A program made the translations under genes and the position numbers. The notes beneath the pieces were generated by a model that saw only the letters and a program-made list of their open reading frames with translations, searched no databases and had not been told where the DNA came from. Positions 25,161 to 37,937 of a stretch of DNA of 64,000 nucleotides are shown here, in pieces. Every line of letters starts with the position of its first letter. The stretch's first letter is position 1. The stretch is taken from positions 10,098,863 to 10,162,862 of the forward strand of contig CP034988.1 of assembly GCA_004026145.2 (NCBI GenBank), written 5' to 3'. Source of the stretch: Takifugu bimaculatus. Taxonomy: Eukaryota; Chordata; Actinopteri; Tetraodontiformes; Tetraodontidae.

Positions 25161-28100
25161 CTAATGAGGATGCATCACTAATCTTTATAAGTGGCTATAA
25201 ATCCAGCTAGCTGTGCAGGGGTGATGCCTGGTGGGGGAGGGGCAGCAGGGGTTGCTACTGGGGTGTTCAGTGAGCGTTCAGGATTCAATAGTTTCACTTG
25301 CTCACATGACACCTTTATGAATATTTATGAGCGGAATCTACTGCAGTCGGGGTGATCCATCTCATCTGGCAGGAGCCGTGGTGCTGCTGAGGAAGTGATT
25401 GTGTCCAGGATGTTTTTGGGCCTCCTGCCAAACACCACCGACCTCAGCGACTCGATCAGTGTGGGTGAGAACAGCGTTATGGAACCAAAACCCTGTGCAC
25501 ATGTGTGCCAACCCCCCTTCCGACCTCTCCTCCCAACCTCAGACCAACTTCCCCCAGCAAAGACAAACATTTCTCTTTAATGATCGTTTGGTCACAGCGG
25601 CTCGGCTGCACGCAGCAAACGTGTCAGGATCACACAGGATGCAGCACAAAAACCTGCGAGTTTGGTTCAGACACCCCGGGGAAGATTTCTCCCAAAACTA
25701 CAAACTAATCGGGCCCGTGTGAGTAAATACTCCCCCTCATACTCAAAATTCAGTCGGTTGCTCGTCCCAGTTTGCATGCAACGGAGAAAATCAGATAACT
25801 GACAGTGTCCCCCTCCTCAACACTAGGGGGCGATATCCATCATTTCAGCAGGTTGTTATTTGTCCTACATCATCACATAATAAGTATGTGGAGTCAGGTG
25901 GCACAGCAACATTACAGACAGATTCAGGTTCTGCCTCGGCATCGCCACCAGTTGTTTGAACGTTTTGAAAGTTTTGGTTTTGTTGTTTTTGTAATTGTGC
26001 AGGTTGTGCAGCATTAGCACGTGTTGACTGTGAAAATCGTGAGCAACACAAATCCAGTTGTTCAAAGAAGATCCACCTCCACAGGTGGTTTGTTACCAAA
26101 AATCTGATTCAAATGTCGACGTTGCATCACTGCAGCGCGACAAACAACGTCCGACATGTGTATGTAGCATGTGGATCACTCTCTTCTGTGTGAACATCCT
26201 GGTTTCACTCCCATTCACGCCGGCAAAATCGCACTTTCTGATCAATCATCTGGATGTTACATTCAGAGAGAGAGGACACTGATATCAGTGGGGCTAACAC
26301 CTGTACATGCACGTCCGCTGTCCTGTTATTGTCAGATTAAGGATATAATTTTTTTTTAAGCATCATGTAAATGTAGAGAGGAGGGCCGGCGGACAGACGG
26401 AGGGACAGATGGATGGACGGAGGGAAAAACATCTCCAAGACATCTAAACCTCCAGCCTATCTGATGGACTGTCTTCATTATGCTTTATTGTGTCGCCATT
26501 ATTCAGCTCAACTGACAATATAATACTGTGAAGGTTCCATTTTAATGTGATGTGTGATTAAAAGTAGCTCCTCCTGGATCAGATGCTCATTTTTACTACT
26601 GGTTTTTACTGGCTATCATCAGTAAATGGTTGAAAGGGCAACTGTAGGTGATCAATCCATGAATTTCACACATCTAAGATGATGTTTGAATTTAGTTTTG
26701 AATTAATTAATATGGTGATGGTGAAAGCAATCACGTCCCCATCTCACAATCAATATCCTGATATCAGGAGACAGATTAGCATGCTTTTCAGCAGCACGTA
26801 GTTGAGGGTGATCATTTGACATATAATTAGTGGATCAATAACCTATCATAAATTGAAGGACATCTGTGCTGTTGGGGACCTTTAGATCAGTGGGGGACTT
26901 TCATTTATTTTATTTGAAGCTGAGCTGGATCAATATTACATCAGCATGAAGAATCCTGCCGGACAAATGTGAAGATGTTATGCTAGCATAATGGGTTGGC
27001 TCAGTACAACAACCCTGAATAAAGGGCATGAAGTAAGAAAAGTAGAAATGAAACAGATGTAAGGAGAAAGAAGAGAACTGAGGAGACATTAAAGGTAGGA
27101 AAATAAGACTGACTGAGGTTGACATGGTTGAAAACTTATGAATGCTAATTACATAATCAAAGTCAAGAAGGTCGCTGGGATGGACGTAAGGGTTAAATAG
27201 GATTTAGTGCAACAACCCTGTGCTTTGAACTGTTTAATCTAGGTTATTTAGAATGCTTCACAGCTTCCTGTCACTGTATCTAGCTCTACACTGATGGAAG
27301 CAGCTGATTGAACTCATCATAAACAACAAAATGAGCAGTCATTTAAATCACAGCTGAGGACGGAGTTCCTCTTTCCCAACTGTTCTGGGCGGTCAGTCTG
27401 GATGTTCTCACACCAGGATGGTCCAGACGGCTCAGTCCAGTTGGACCTCTCTCACCTCCATTGACTTAGAACACTTGAAGGTGGACCCAACGGCCGAGAC
27501 AACGTGGTAACAGCTGCTCAGTCGCACCGGTCCAGCACCAATGGCAGCGGCCAGAAAGAAAGGAGCACCAGAAAAGTCTCCTCTTCAGCCAGCTCGATCA
27601 GCACAGAAACGCTCCTCCGAGCATTTATCCATCTACACCTCCTCACTACTCCACATCTGCACGGGAGACATTTTCCAACTTTTTCTGCCTCTGCTAGCCT
27701 GCTCACAGTCTCACAGGCTAACACCGGCGTAACATACGAGCTTGAGGAGCATCTCCTGGTAATGTCATCTGTCTTTCAGTTCATCATCTGCAGCAGGGTC
27801 TAAGTGATGACGCGAGGAATCGAACCTGCTTGTTGTGTGTAACCACCAAGCTGTCTCCCAAAGTGTGAGTAAAACTGTCAGCAGAGGATTTAAACGGTTG
27901 AGAAATCTGAGCGGCCCACAACATGAGCTGCTCCAGCTCTCTGTGTGTTTCAGCCCGCCTGTCTGTGCCTCTGCTCCCCGACCACCAATTAGCTTAATTA
28001 AAGCGTTTTGGCCATAATTTATTGATTGCGGAGGAGTCACCCAGTCAGATTGCCGACTGTTTAGTGAGGAAAATCACAAAGCAAAACAGCAAACAGCAAA

Positions 28101-28380
28101 TGAGTATTGAAAGATGGTTCATCTGGGGTGTTTGGATACGTTTGGTCTTTATGAGCGGATGGACTGAGGTTTAGGGGTTTGGAGCAAACAGTCAAGCAGA
28201 AACTAGATTAGTTCGAGACCAGAATCACCAGCAGTCAATCCCAGGAACATGAAGAAGGCACATTCCAAATGCAAACAAGAGAAAGAGTGATACCTGCTGG
28301 AAGCTGCTGAACGGTGCCTTTCTTCAGAAAGACGCGTGCACACACGCACACAGGTAAGGGTTTTACATAGCAAGGGCAAG
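24830..28380. other. No gene recognised
   Basis: Apart from the (TG)n at 25083 nothing is assigned. If the signal-peptide exon at 28549-28480 is real, this would be its intron 1. A homeodomain-like AT motif cluster, CAATTAGCTTAATTAAAGC, lies at about 27985-28003. Confidence 0.4.
25083..25161. repeat. (TG)n microsatellite
   Basis: About 32 TG units following GTGTGCATGTGTGCG. Confidence 0.95.
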
Positions 28381-29300
28381 GACGCGCAACAACGTGTGAC
28401 TCCGGTCTGCACCACCCGCACACACGCGCATTCATGCAGGCGCACAGAGGCGCCCAGCGTGAGATGAAAACGGACTTACCGTGCGCTGCGGGCTGAGCAG
28501 ACAGGATCCAGCAGAGCAGCAGCAGGTAAAGTCCTCCTCTCCTGTTCATCCTGAGCACCACCACCTCCTCCCCGGCAGCAGCAGAGCACCCAGCCGACGG
28601 CAGCTCCATGCTGCGCTGCTTCACTTGCGACCAGGCAGAGGAACCGCCGGAGCGCGCACAACCCCGCTGACCACGGATGCCTTCAAACAAATCTACACAA
28701 TCCGGAGTCACTTGAAATAAGAGGGGAAACGAGGAGGAGACCCCAACACAGGGTGGCGAGTCACACCGCTGATGATACCAATGAAGAGGAGGACGCAGAG
28801 GAAGGAGAAACGAGGGCTCAGGAAACCTCCCCTCTTCTCAAAATTTAAATGACCAGGTTAAAAAAAAGGAGGAGGGGGGTAAAGAATCTAAAAATCCATG
28901 GGAGTTTCCGTCTCTTCAAAGCCAAGAAGTTCCAGGAGCTATGAAGACAGAGTCTCCATCACGCCTGGCCAGGTTCCTGCTGTCAGTGAGTTCCTTCCAC
29001 TCCACGCTGCCTCCACAGAGGTCTGCTTCGTCTGCCGGGGAGGAGTGGGAGAAAGGGAGAGAGTGAAGGAAGGTGTCCAATCCACTCTCTCACTCCGCCG
29101 TGGAAAGGGAGGGAGGGGGGCTGGAGACCACAGATGAGTGTGAAGTCGTTGATCTAAAGAGGCTGGAGGTAAAGCCCGGAGAAGGAACCGGATCGGAGAG
29201 CTGGGGGGCCACAGGGCTGCAGAAGGAGCCGCATCACGGCGGCGGGGAGCGCCTGGAGAGATTAGTTGAACTCTCCTGCCCTCTCTGGTCGCACCAGGAA
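28380..29300. promoter_or_regulatory. CpG-rich stretch, candidate promoter region
   Basis: CpG dinucleotides are much denser here than in neighbouring DNA, for example in 28380-28500 and 29100-29250. The stretch overlaps the signal-peptide exon and extends upstream of it on the minus strand. No TATA box was recognised. A CpG-island promoter serving the minus-strand exon, and perhaps also the plus-strand candidate at 29926, is an inference. Confidence 0.4.
28480..28549 (-). CDS. Candidate first coding exon with signal peptide, gene unidentified
   Basis: On the minus strand an ATG with A at -3 opens a 23-codon run: a basic start MNRRGG, a hydrophobic core LYLLLLCWILSA, and QPAAHG, a plausible signal-peptidase site. 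A consensus donor GTAAGT follows directly and leaves phase 1 (G|GT). A phase-1 intron right after a signal peptide is common in secreted and single-pass membrane proteins such as Ig, Fn3 or EGF-domain families. An in-frame ATG about 20 codons upstream (MELPSAGCSAAAGEE) also has a strong Kozak context, so the true start is uncertain. The surroundings are CpG-rich. I found no second exon at lower coordinates, where it should lie. The gene cannot be named from one exon. Confidence 0.5.
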
Positions 29301-29925
29301 CTTAATTACAGATCAGAATCCACTGTCGAGTGTGGCCACTAATCTATGTGGTTGTCGGCAAATAGTTTAACTATCAGAGGCTGATGGAGGATTCAGGTCA
29401 GTCCAGCCCCTGGCTAAACGTTTGCTAACATTAGTTAACTGAAATCTACACTGATTTCTTTATTATAATTTTTTTTATTATTTTTATTTTTATTATTATT
29501 ATTAGATAACCAGACTTTTCTAGCTGTGGCAGCTGCCCAACAGGGGGCGATAGAGGTCCGTTAGTGTTTCCGATTTTTATAGTAAAAACCAATTACTGAA
29601 CAATGAACAATCACTTATTTTAAGTGAAGGCTAGGGTGCCTAAATTAAAAACAGAAGTGATCCTTTCTGTAGGAAATAGACCATTGTTAATTTTTGAGGA
29701 GCGACGTGGGAACAGAAAACTTGCCCAGTTCGTTAATGTTTTGGGAACAGCCCGAGTGACGGGAAATGGTAAAAACACATCAGAAAAGACCGACCTGTGA
29801 CAGTAGGGTCAGCTCTTTTCACTCCATTTGATCAAGTACACTTATTTACTGTAGCGACATAGACGATAATAGCTAAATGCTAATATCAGCTAAAAAAAAA
29901 ATTTCTTGTAACGACTGTGAGAAAG

Positions 29926-30023
29926 ATGGCAAACTTCCTCGTAAAAGAGGTGATCAGTGCTTCAACAGAGCTCTACAAACTGCAGGTTTATCAGGCGCCG
30001 ATTGTTCTCGCTTGTCAACGAAG
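29926..30023 (+). CDS. Possible first coding exon on the plus strand, unidentified
   Basis: An ATG in strong Kozak context (AAGATGG) opens 32 codons: MANFLVKEVISASTELYKLQ, then VYQAPIVLACQR. It stops at a donor-like AG|GTAAAATC that leaves phase 2. The upstream DNA contains GTGACGGGAAATGG (about 29757), which resembles CRE/ETS-type sites of housekeeping promoters. Without splicing the frame ends at TAA immediately after the donor. Amino-acid composition is protein-like and free of simple repeats. No second exon was recognised downstream and the family is unknown. A chance open stretch remains possible. Confidence 0.3.
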
Positions 30024-30029
30024 GTAAAA

Positions 30030-31650
30030 TCTCTCTAGCCTTTTTTGTTTGCTCGTAATCAGACTGCTTCACACTTCTTTTGAAAGAAATGATGAAAAAG
30101 TAACTCAGAAACATGTTCAGGGATTTTCTTTCAGTTTGTTTTCACAGTTTTTTTTGTATCCATATTTCAGTGGTGTAAATTATAATCATATTGTGCAATA
30201 TTTTTTAGAAACCTGTGAGTTAATTAATGGCCCTCATTTTATTTGATGTACTCGACTTTTCAGTGTGTTTATATCATTCTTGCCTGTGTATCATTTAGCA
30301 TTTTAAGCTCAATAAATCCAAATAATATTGGACCTTGATTTCAAACATTTGAAAACCTTACCAGATCCTATGGCTGCTGGTCAGTGCAAAGGCAAATGAA
30401 AGAACTGTTGTTAGTAGAACTGTTTTAGGACTGTCTACCTTCCTATAATTATCTGCTGCAAAAAGCAGTATTGTTGGTGAAAAGACAACTTAGATCTAAT
30501 CTCTTTGTCAAAAAAGTAAACAAATGTAGTAAACTAGAACCTTTACCTTCAGGTGAAATAATTGGTTTAGTGTTTGGGACATTTACTTTGAACATTTCTA
30601 AAATTCTGACAGTTTTTTTTTAGTTAATTTTGTCACAGTTCTAATATTTTGGTTACGCATTTTTATTAACAGAAATGATACTTGTGTTTTATGGTCCCTG
30701 CAATCTTTTTATTTTGACAACAAAGCCCATTTTGACAATAAAAGAAAACATTAAATTCAGTTTGCGGCATTTTCAGTCTACAAACATTTATCATGTCAGA
30801 AATGTTTTTGGTAAATATCAGTTATCGCCCATACCAGCTATATTAATATCAGATATCGGTACATGCCAAACATATCAGTGCATCTCTATGCCTGAGTTGT
30901 GCTTTGTTTGTGTCTGATAATGGTACTCTAATTGTACGTAGAGAATTCAAGGATTTTTTTGAACACAACGTATTGGTCATGTGACCTCCCACCCCACCAG
31001 ACCTCCACTATTGGGCCAGCAGAGTGCAGGCTTAATTTTAGCCTAATAATTGGCAGTTATCTCTCAGGTACTGTCTCTTTCAAAATCAGCTGTTTATATG
31101 AGTAGATGTCCACCTGTACCATGTCCACCAGTACCCTTTCCCTTAGCTACTGGAGCATGACTGTTGCATTGCAAGGACCAAGCAGCATGACATAGAACTG
31201 CTTAAACCACTGTGAGCTGGTGAAGGTCTTTGGTCTTGCATCCAATACCAGTTGCCACTATTATAAATTCTGGCAAGCCAGCACTCGTCCACATGGTACT
31301 ATCAACATCTTATTTCCAAATGCCTTTTCCACAGTTACTGTCATCATTTCTGCATTGGTTGGGGATGAAGAATGGACCATGAGTGCCTGGGAGAACTCTA
31401 AGTTGCACCAGGAAATGAGTGGACCATGTGTCCAGCAGGAGCTCATGTAGTGCCTTTTCCTTTCAGTTCCAGTGCTGGATGAGTTTCCTGACTGGGGAGC
31501 TTCCTTCCTCACTGGCGCGCTTCCTCACTGCTCCAGCCGCGGTGGTGTGTTGTTAGTGGGACGCGGGAGAGCTGTGGCTCTAGAGGAACCAACTTGTTGC
31601 ATATATTGTATATTGCTTGTATTATTAATGTATTTCTATGAACTATGCCT
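30030..31650. other. No gene recognised
   Basis: AT-rich unassigned DNA downstream of the plus-strand exon candidate. No second exon was found. Confidence 0.4.
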
Positions 31651-31654
31651 AGTC

Positions 31655-31872
31655 TCTCCTCTCCCTCTCCTCCCCCTTCTCCTCTCTCTCTACCCAGCCG
31701 GCCATCAGCAGGAGGGTCCCCCTACATGAGCCTGGTCCTGCTCAAGGTTTCTTCCTATTAAAGGGGAGTTTTTCCTTGCCACTGTTGCTTGTTAGGGGTC
31801 AGGCCCTGGGATTCTGGAAAGCGCCTGGAGACAATTTTGATTGTAATAGATGTTATATAAATAAAGCTTAAT
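31655..31872 (+). mobile_element. LINE 3' end, plus orientation
   Basis: A pyrimidine-rich start (TCTCCTCTCCCTCTCCTCCC) is the complement of the family's purine tract. CATCAGCAGGAGGGTCCCCC, TTCCTATTAAAGGGGAGTTT, GATTCTGGAAAGCGCCTGGA and ATATAAATAAAGCTTAATTG follow. Confidence 0.8.
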
Positions 31873-31879
31873 TGATATA

Positions 31880-33080
31880 GCTTAGATGGCGTTCTCTGCA
31901 TGGCTGTTACAACTGACAGGGTGGTTAAACAAAGTGGTAGTTTATTGGCATCAGTATTCCTGCTGTTCTCCAGTTGGTGGTAGACCCTTGGTTCTGCAAC
32001 CATCAGGAAAGCCTCAGTACTTTATGCTCTCAGCTTTTCCATCTACCAGTGGTTCAGCTTACTCGCATGCTACAGTGCTTCTATTTCTTTTTTGATGTTT
32101 GAATAAAGCTTCGTGATGTTATGATCCCACTTCTGACACCATTACAGCAAGCTGTTGTTTAAATACCGCTACACATGTAACAGTAGTTGTAACACCTTCC
32201 CATAAAATGCACAGCCCAAAACATTAGTACACACCACACTACTAAACTGGTGTCCCCATGTCCCCATGTTTTTTTTCTTTTATTGAGCACTGCCATGTGA
32301 AATGTGCCAGACAATTGACAAATTGAGTTTGAGTTTAAATTCAGTAAGGATAAAGGCATAAACTGGACATCTAATTGAAACACAAAATGTCAGATATGTC
32401 TTCTCAGTGTCCACAATGTCAGGGTTAATAAAACCAAAAGGTGACTAAATGGATTTTTTTTACAGCACTGAGGACTTCCAACTCCCAAAGCTTTAACATT
32501 TTTATGTGCAGTCTAAACTACAAATACAATGAAATACCTATTAATACAAATGAGAAATAATATTAGAGAGGGGTGTAGTTGCCTCAGGTCACAAATGCTC
32601 AAATATTTTATCTTCTGTCTGAGTAAAGGAGACACAAAGCATTAAAATGAATATGACATTTAATTGAAAAAAAATAAGTTGACTAATGTTGTTGAATGAT
32701 TATTGAGAGGAAATAATCACCTCAACTTTGGGAGCAATGTAAGATGATGCACAGTTATTTATGGACCAAATGAAGAATACATCAGCCTCTCCTATATCTT
32801 GTCATTTTAACTAAAAATGTATTTTCAAGCACAAATGTTTTCAAAAATGTTTTCATTTAATGCATTTTTAGAACCAGATTACTGAAATCATCGTGCTAAA
32901 CTTGTGTGAAAACTTGTGATGTCTGATTTGCTGTGGAAACACAAGATGACTGAACTCCAGGATCTCCTGAGGTGTCATGTGTAACAGATAACAGGTAATA
33001 GAGACGTTCCGCCAGATGTTGGGCAATATTACAGGCAGGTTGCTTGTGAGTTTTGTATGGAAAAGCTTGAAATGGTAATT
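31880..33080. other. No gene recognised
   Basis: AT-rich unique-looking DNA leading up to the palindrome at 33082. Confidence 0.5.
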
Positions 33081-33081
33081 T

Positions 33082-33125
33082 CAAAGCACTGGTGGTTCTC
33101 TCAAGAGAGAACCACCAGTGCTTTG
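33082..33125. repeat. Perfect inverted repeat, 21-base arms, 2-base spacer
   Basis: The left arm CAAAGCACTGGTGGTTCTCT plus C (33082-33102) is exactly complementary to 33105-33125, with AA between. Pairing stops at the next base on each side. No mobile-element termini or target duplication were seen. Confidence 0.95.
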
Positions 33126-33244
33126 TGGTACTCTTCATGAATCCATGTTTGTCACCAAAGCTGCAAATGTAATGAGTTATTTATGGAGCATAAATAATTG
33201 ATTTGCCACATATTCTACATATACTGCAATGATAGCATGAAAGA

Positions 33245-33246
<2 letters not shown>

Positions 33247-33285
<39 letters not shown>

Positions 33286-33821
33286 ATGGTAGAAGTAGAC
33301 GTAGTAGTAGTAGTAGTAGCAGTAGAAGTAGTAGTAGTGTAGTAGTAGAAGTAGTAGTAGTCGTAGTAGTAGTATTGAAGTAGTAGTAGTAAGTAGTAGT
33401 AGTAGAAGTAGTAGAGTAGTAGTAGTGGAAGTCTGAAGTAGTATGTGGTAGTCGTAGTCGTAGAAGTAGTAGTCGTAGTAAGTAGTCGTAGTGTAGTCGT
33501 CGTCTTGCCGTCGTAGTCGTGTTCGTCGTCGTCCGTCGTCGTCGTGGTCGTCGTCTTTGCGTCTTGGTCGTCGTCTTCGTCCCGTCTCGTCGTCGCCGTC
33601 GTCGTCGTCTCGTCGTCGTCCCGTTGCGTCGTCGTCTGTGTTGTCGCCGTCGTCGTCTTCGCCGTCGCCGTGTCGTCGTGGTCGTAGTCGTCTTGCCGTC
33701 GTCGTCGTGGTCGTCGTCGTCGTGGTCGTCGTACTTCGTGGTCGTCGTCGTCTTGCCGTCGTCGTCGTGGTAGTAGTAGTAGTAGTGGTAGTAGTAGTAG
33801 TAGTGGTAGTAGTAGTAGAGA
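33247..33821. repeat. Composite AGT/CGT trinucleotide block
   Basis: (AGT)n at both ends (33247-33490 and 33770-33820) encloses a CpG-dense core of GTC/CGT triplets (33490-33770). Single-base slips such as AGTAAG and GTGTAG change the frame. The long frames over it (poly-Thr, Ser, Val or Arg) are repeat translations. Confidence 0.92.
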
Positions 33822-35117
33822 AATGAAAGAAATACTCCACCATTTTAATGGAATCTTTGAAGCTACTTTTATAATAATAGGTTGATTTTTATTTGAACTG
33901 AATTTTAATGAAAATAAATCAAGTTGTACTGCCTATTGTTACAATTAACAAATGTTCTCACTTGCTGACCCCAGCCTGGTGCAGTTCTCTTTCATGTTGA
34001 AACATATGAAAACACTAATTGGGCCACATGTTCAGGTGTTCTTTTGACACATGCACTCATTTACTCCTGATTAGGCTGTTCTGTAGAAACTGGGCGAGGA
34101 CTGAAGGACAATAAATCACTTAGCTCAACATATCCTCAGCTGTCCTCCCAGCCACAGCCTGCCTCCCTTGGTCCTCTCTCACATGAGAGTTGAGCCCCTC
34201 TGGAGGACAGATGAGAGACCCATCCAGTGCTTAGGGAAGGTAATAGATGTCCCTTTGTTCAGGGGTGGGGAGCCCAGTCCTACGAGGACACGATCCAGTA
34301 GGTAGACAAGCCTTTTCACCTGGAGTCCTATTTTCCTTGGTGAAAGCAACAGAATACCTCCTGTGTGCAACACCTGAAATCAAAAATTAATTTTTAGTCA
34401 TTTTTGTACAAATTTTTAAGGGAAAAGGGTCCTATTTTTTAAATGAGAAACCATTAGCTATGCACAGATTTGGCAGGGAGGATCTAATCCAATCCCATTC
34501 CAATTCCTCCATTCTGCTATGCTCAGCTCAACCGGTTTGGGTTTCCAGTGGTTCCTCTGCCTACAAAAAGTACCTTTTAATCATACAAGAGCTCTGATGT
34601 ACTCTGATAAAGAGTTCATGATTATATTGCTTTGTGCTCCTTCACTCCTCTTTATGTAAGAACATCACCTTTTACCTTTATTTGCCTGTCTGTCACAGTT
34701 AACGTCCCATTTTTAACAGGATGGAACTGAAGCAAAGAGCAGTTTGTTGGGCATTCAAGATAGATAGTTAGCAAATCTAGTAGTAGTAATATAATGTTGG
34801 ATAGCATCTGAATCTGCATGACTAATCATCCATGTGCGTCTGCATTGGAACAAGAAATAAAAACCTAGCATCTAAAATCTGCCCATAAGTTTGATAATTA
34901 TACTTCTGTCATAGAAACGGTAGTGTCACTCTGTTTGCAATGTTAATTGGTACTTTCTTCAGAAAATGTTTGATTTACAGAGCTTTCCAGTGACTTCAAG
35001 TACTCTGAACCTGGAAAAGGTCTTCTTGTTATTTGCATGTGTCTGTGAAGGTGAAAGCACCAGTATTAGTGAGGAATGGAGAGCATTGAATTAGAATTGA
35101 AGGCTTAGCTTTAAATG

Positions 35118-35142
35118 GAACACACACACACACACACACAAA
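35118..35142. repeat. (CA)n microsatellite
   Basis: About 12 CA units. Confidence 0.9.
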
Positions 35143-35979
35143 TGAGCAAAGAATTGAAGAGACTGGACCCAGTTTCTCTCCCTTAATTATAGTTTTGGGG
35201 GAATTGGGACCAGAATCGATGGCTGACAGGTGTTATCAGTTTATTAGCAGCAGTTGCATGCCAGCAAGTCTCTTGACAAGATTGTGATGTTGCAGCAATC
35301 CAAATAGCAGTTAAATGGAATGAACAAACTTCTGTTTGTGTCTGCCAGAGAGCTGCTGAATGGTATCTGCACGACCAAGCGGCAGAGTTTCAGCAAAGAG
35401 AGAAAGGAGAGCACGGAGCATTTAATCAATGCTGCTCAGTCAGGGATCGAGGAGGGGATGGGATGCAGGAATGTGAGAGGTGCAGGGAAGGCAGGAAGCT
35501 GCAGAGCACCAAACAAAGACCCCCTCCCCCCAACACAACCACCACCTGTGCATCACACCACCGTGATAAAATGTTAGGATTACTCACGTTTGCATACCAT
35601 GAATAATTTCTACATGGTCAAAAAACAAATCCAAAACAAGGAAAAGAAAACAGATGGTTCCAGGCATATTGTTTGCAGCGGATAAGGCTATGATTTACAG
35701 ATACTGATTTGTTTCAAACACCAGACTTTATGTCATTGTAAAGTACAGGAAATGATTAAAAAGACAAAAACTTGTCTGCTGTCATCAGTTCATCGCAGAA
35801 CTGATAGACTGGATTTTAACTATTTTTACAGTAACACTGATTTCAACATTCTAGTTTTTGGATATGCTGTGGCTAGTTCTCTTTTGGGGCTGGATGGGTC
35901 ATCAGCCCTAAAACTTGCTCTTGCTAAAAAAAAACTTGTTGCTTGCTCAACACCACACCTTCCACCTTTTGCCCACAAT

Positions 35980-36045
35980 CAGGGCTTGAACCAAGAACCC
36001 TCTGCTTTTAGTCCAGACCTCTACAGACTGAACAACCACCACCCC
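35980..36045 (-). mobile_element. tRNA-like SINE fragment
   Basis: On the minus strand an A-box-like TTGTTCAGTCTGTAGAGG (36036-36019) is followed by a perfect B box, GGTTCAAGCCC (35992-35982). The spacing is tRNA-like, but the flanks do not fold as a complete tRNA, so a SINE is more likely than a tRNA gene. Confidence 0.5.
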
Positions 36046-37068
36046 ACTAGTGTTAAAAGAGTCAAATGGAGATGCTAAGGCTCCTCCCTGCAGTCTATGG
36101 GGAACAGTCACAATTGCACCCTGGAAAGAGTCCACCAGAGTGCATCACAGCAACACACCTAACCAGTACAATGAAGCACTACATATGGTGGGATGGCAGA
36201 AAGGTGCTTCACACTCAGTGAGGGAGGAATACATCATTACTATAATACATATATGCATTTAATAATGCAACTGTGTAATTTACGTAATATTAGACTATTA
36301 CCAAATAATGTAACCCATTAAAAACAAACCAAAATATTTGAATCATTAAAATGAGACCGATGCATCATGGCCAAAAGATGGACAAAGACAAATAACGGGA
36401 GGGAATGTTTTGAGGGTGCAAAGGCTGTCGATGTAGCAGAAGCAAAAATGGTCTCCTGAGCTTTTAAAAGCCCCAGTTGTGCTTTTAGCAAAAGCAATAA
36501 GGACCTGCTATTATTTTCTTTTGTAAAATTTGAATGCTCCCCCGTGGTTAAAGTACTGCTGAGGTATCTGACTTATAATAAAAGCCTGGTGGGTCACATC
36601 CCTAAGCTAATTGAAACCATGAATGCTAAACGGGTTTTTGTTTGGTGAAAATTAATTGAAGGATTTTCTATGCACAGCACACAACATCATGCAGATGAGT
36701 AATAACTTCCAGTCTTATATCAGTGTCCTAAAGCTTGCTGCTAACAGCAACAGCAGTTCGCTGCTCCTCTTGTGTCCAGAACACAAATGCAGCTGACTTC
36801 ATCAGATTGTTCTTCTACCAGTGACAACGAGCTACTGTGATTTGATCGTTCATTGTATGAAACATTTAGACACACGCATATGAACACAAGCAGGGACACA
36901 GGACTTGTGTCAGTTCTTTGGCAGCCTCCTTCTACCTTCCACCATTAGTATTCTAGTGGTGGCAGAGAAAGTGCTGCCAGCATCTATCGATCAGACATTT
37001 AGCTGAATGTTCTCATCGAACCGCCGGCTGCTGCGGACGGGAGGCACGTGAAGAGATTGGAAAACAGC

Positions 37069-37100
37069 CCCCCCCCCCCCCACACACACACACACACAAT
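37069..37100. repeat. Poly(C) plus (CA)n
   Basis: Thirteen C residues are followed by about 10 CA units. Confidence 0.9.
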
Positions 37101-37843
37101 AAATTACATGATTACACAAAAAGTGCTACGGCACCTGATAACTAACTAGTAATTGTGTTTGTTTGCTTTTTATAATCATTGGCTTCAGCTGAGTGACCTG
37201 AAGGAGGCCATCTGCAGCATCTAAACGTGACGGTGAAGGATGACAAGATAAACATTTTAGCCAGTGACTGCACAACAATCTAGATGAAATATAGCCAAAT
37301 GCACTCGGCCAACATCACATTACAGCATGATGTCACAGATCACCTGGGAAGGTGATTTCAACAAAGATTTGTCTTCCTGGTGACTCCTAACATCTGTATT
37401 TCCTTTTGTTGGTATTACATACAGTGCATATATAATTTAAATACCAGCGTCATTGCTCATCATTGGGTTTGTTTTATAAGGTGTTGCACGAACCGTCCTG
37501 CTGTGACACCACCTCCCTGTCCAGGAATGGGAGGGTGACACCTCCTGAACTTTTAGGTGTAGTTCCAAAGCCTTCCTGGTTTGGATAACTTATAGTCAGT
37601 AGTTGTGTAGATGGAGCAACTATGCTGATGGTTAGAGCAGGCATGTCTGACCTGTAGCCATCACCTCAGTTATGATAATATCATCATCTTCATGTCTTCA
37701 GGTTAGAGACAAATTCATTTCCCCCTGCCATTATTGCTTCCTCATTTTTGAGGTTGGGCTCTGTATAGTTCTGAGGTTACTGGCAACAGCTGCAGACATT
37801 TTACTCTCCATAACATTGTTAATTTTTGCATTTCCAAATCTAA

Positions 37844-37937
37844 TTTCAATCAATCAATCTTTATTTATAGAGTGTCTGTTACAATCAAAATTGTTTCTAG
37901 GCGCTTTACAGAATTTCCAGAATCTAGGGCCTGAACC
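37844..37937 (-). mobile_element. Short LINE 3' end
   Basis: TCAATCAATCAATCTTTATT, ACAATCAAAATTGTTTCTAG and GGCGCTTTACAGAATTTCC match the LINE 3' tail in minus orientation. It is truncated after GGGCCTGAACCCC. Confidence 0.75.

Larger units (their letters stand above)
33830..37840. other. No gene recognised
   Basis: Contains the SINE fragment at 35980 and two small simple repeats. Otherwise unassigned, without long frames. Confidence 0.45.

Noticed and set aside
33181..33843. A 220-codon minus-strand frame rich in Thr, Arg and Asp/Tyr
   Set aside because: It is a translation of the AGT/CGT triplet block; the residue type switches at each one-base slip.
35980..36045. Possible tRNA gene on the minus strand
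   Set aside because: The B box is perfect, but the sequence does not close into a cloverleaf with an acceptor stem; a tRNA-derived SINE explains it better.
36535..36605. A possible SINE with GTGGTTAAAGTACTGC and GGTGGGTCACATCC
   Set aside because: Both boxes depart too far from Pol III consensus to support it.
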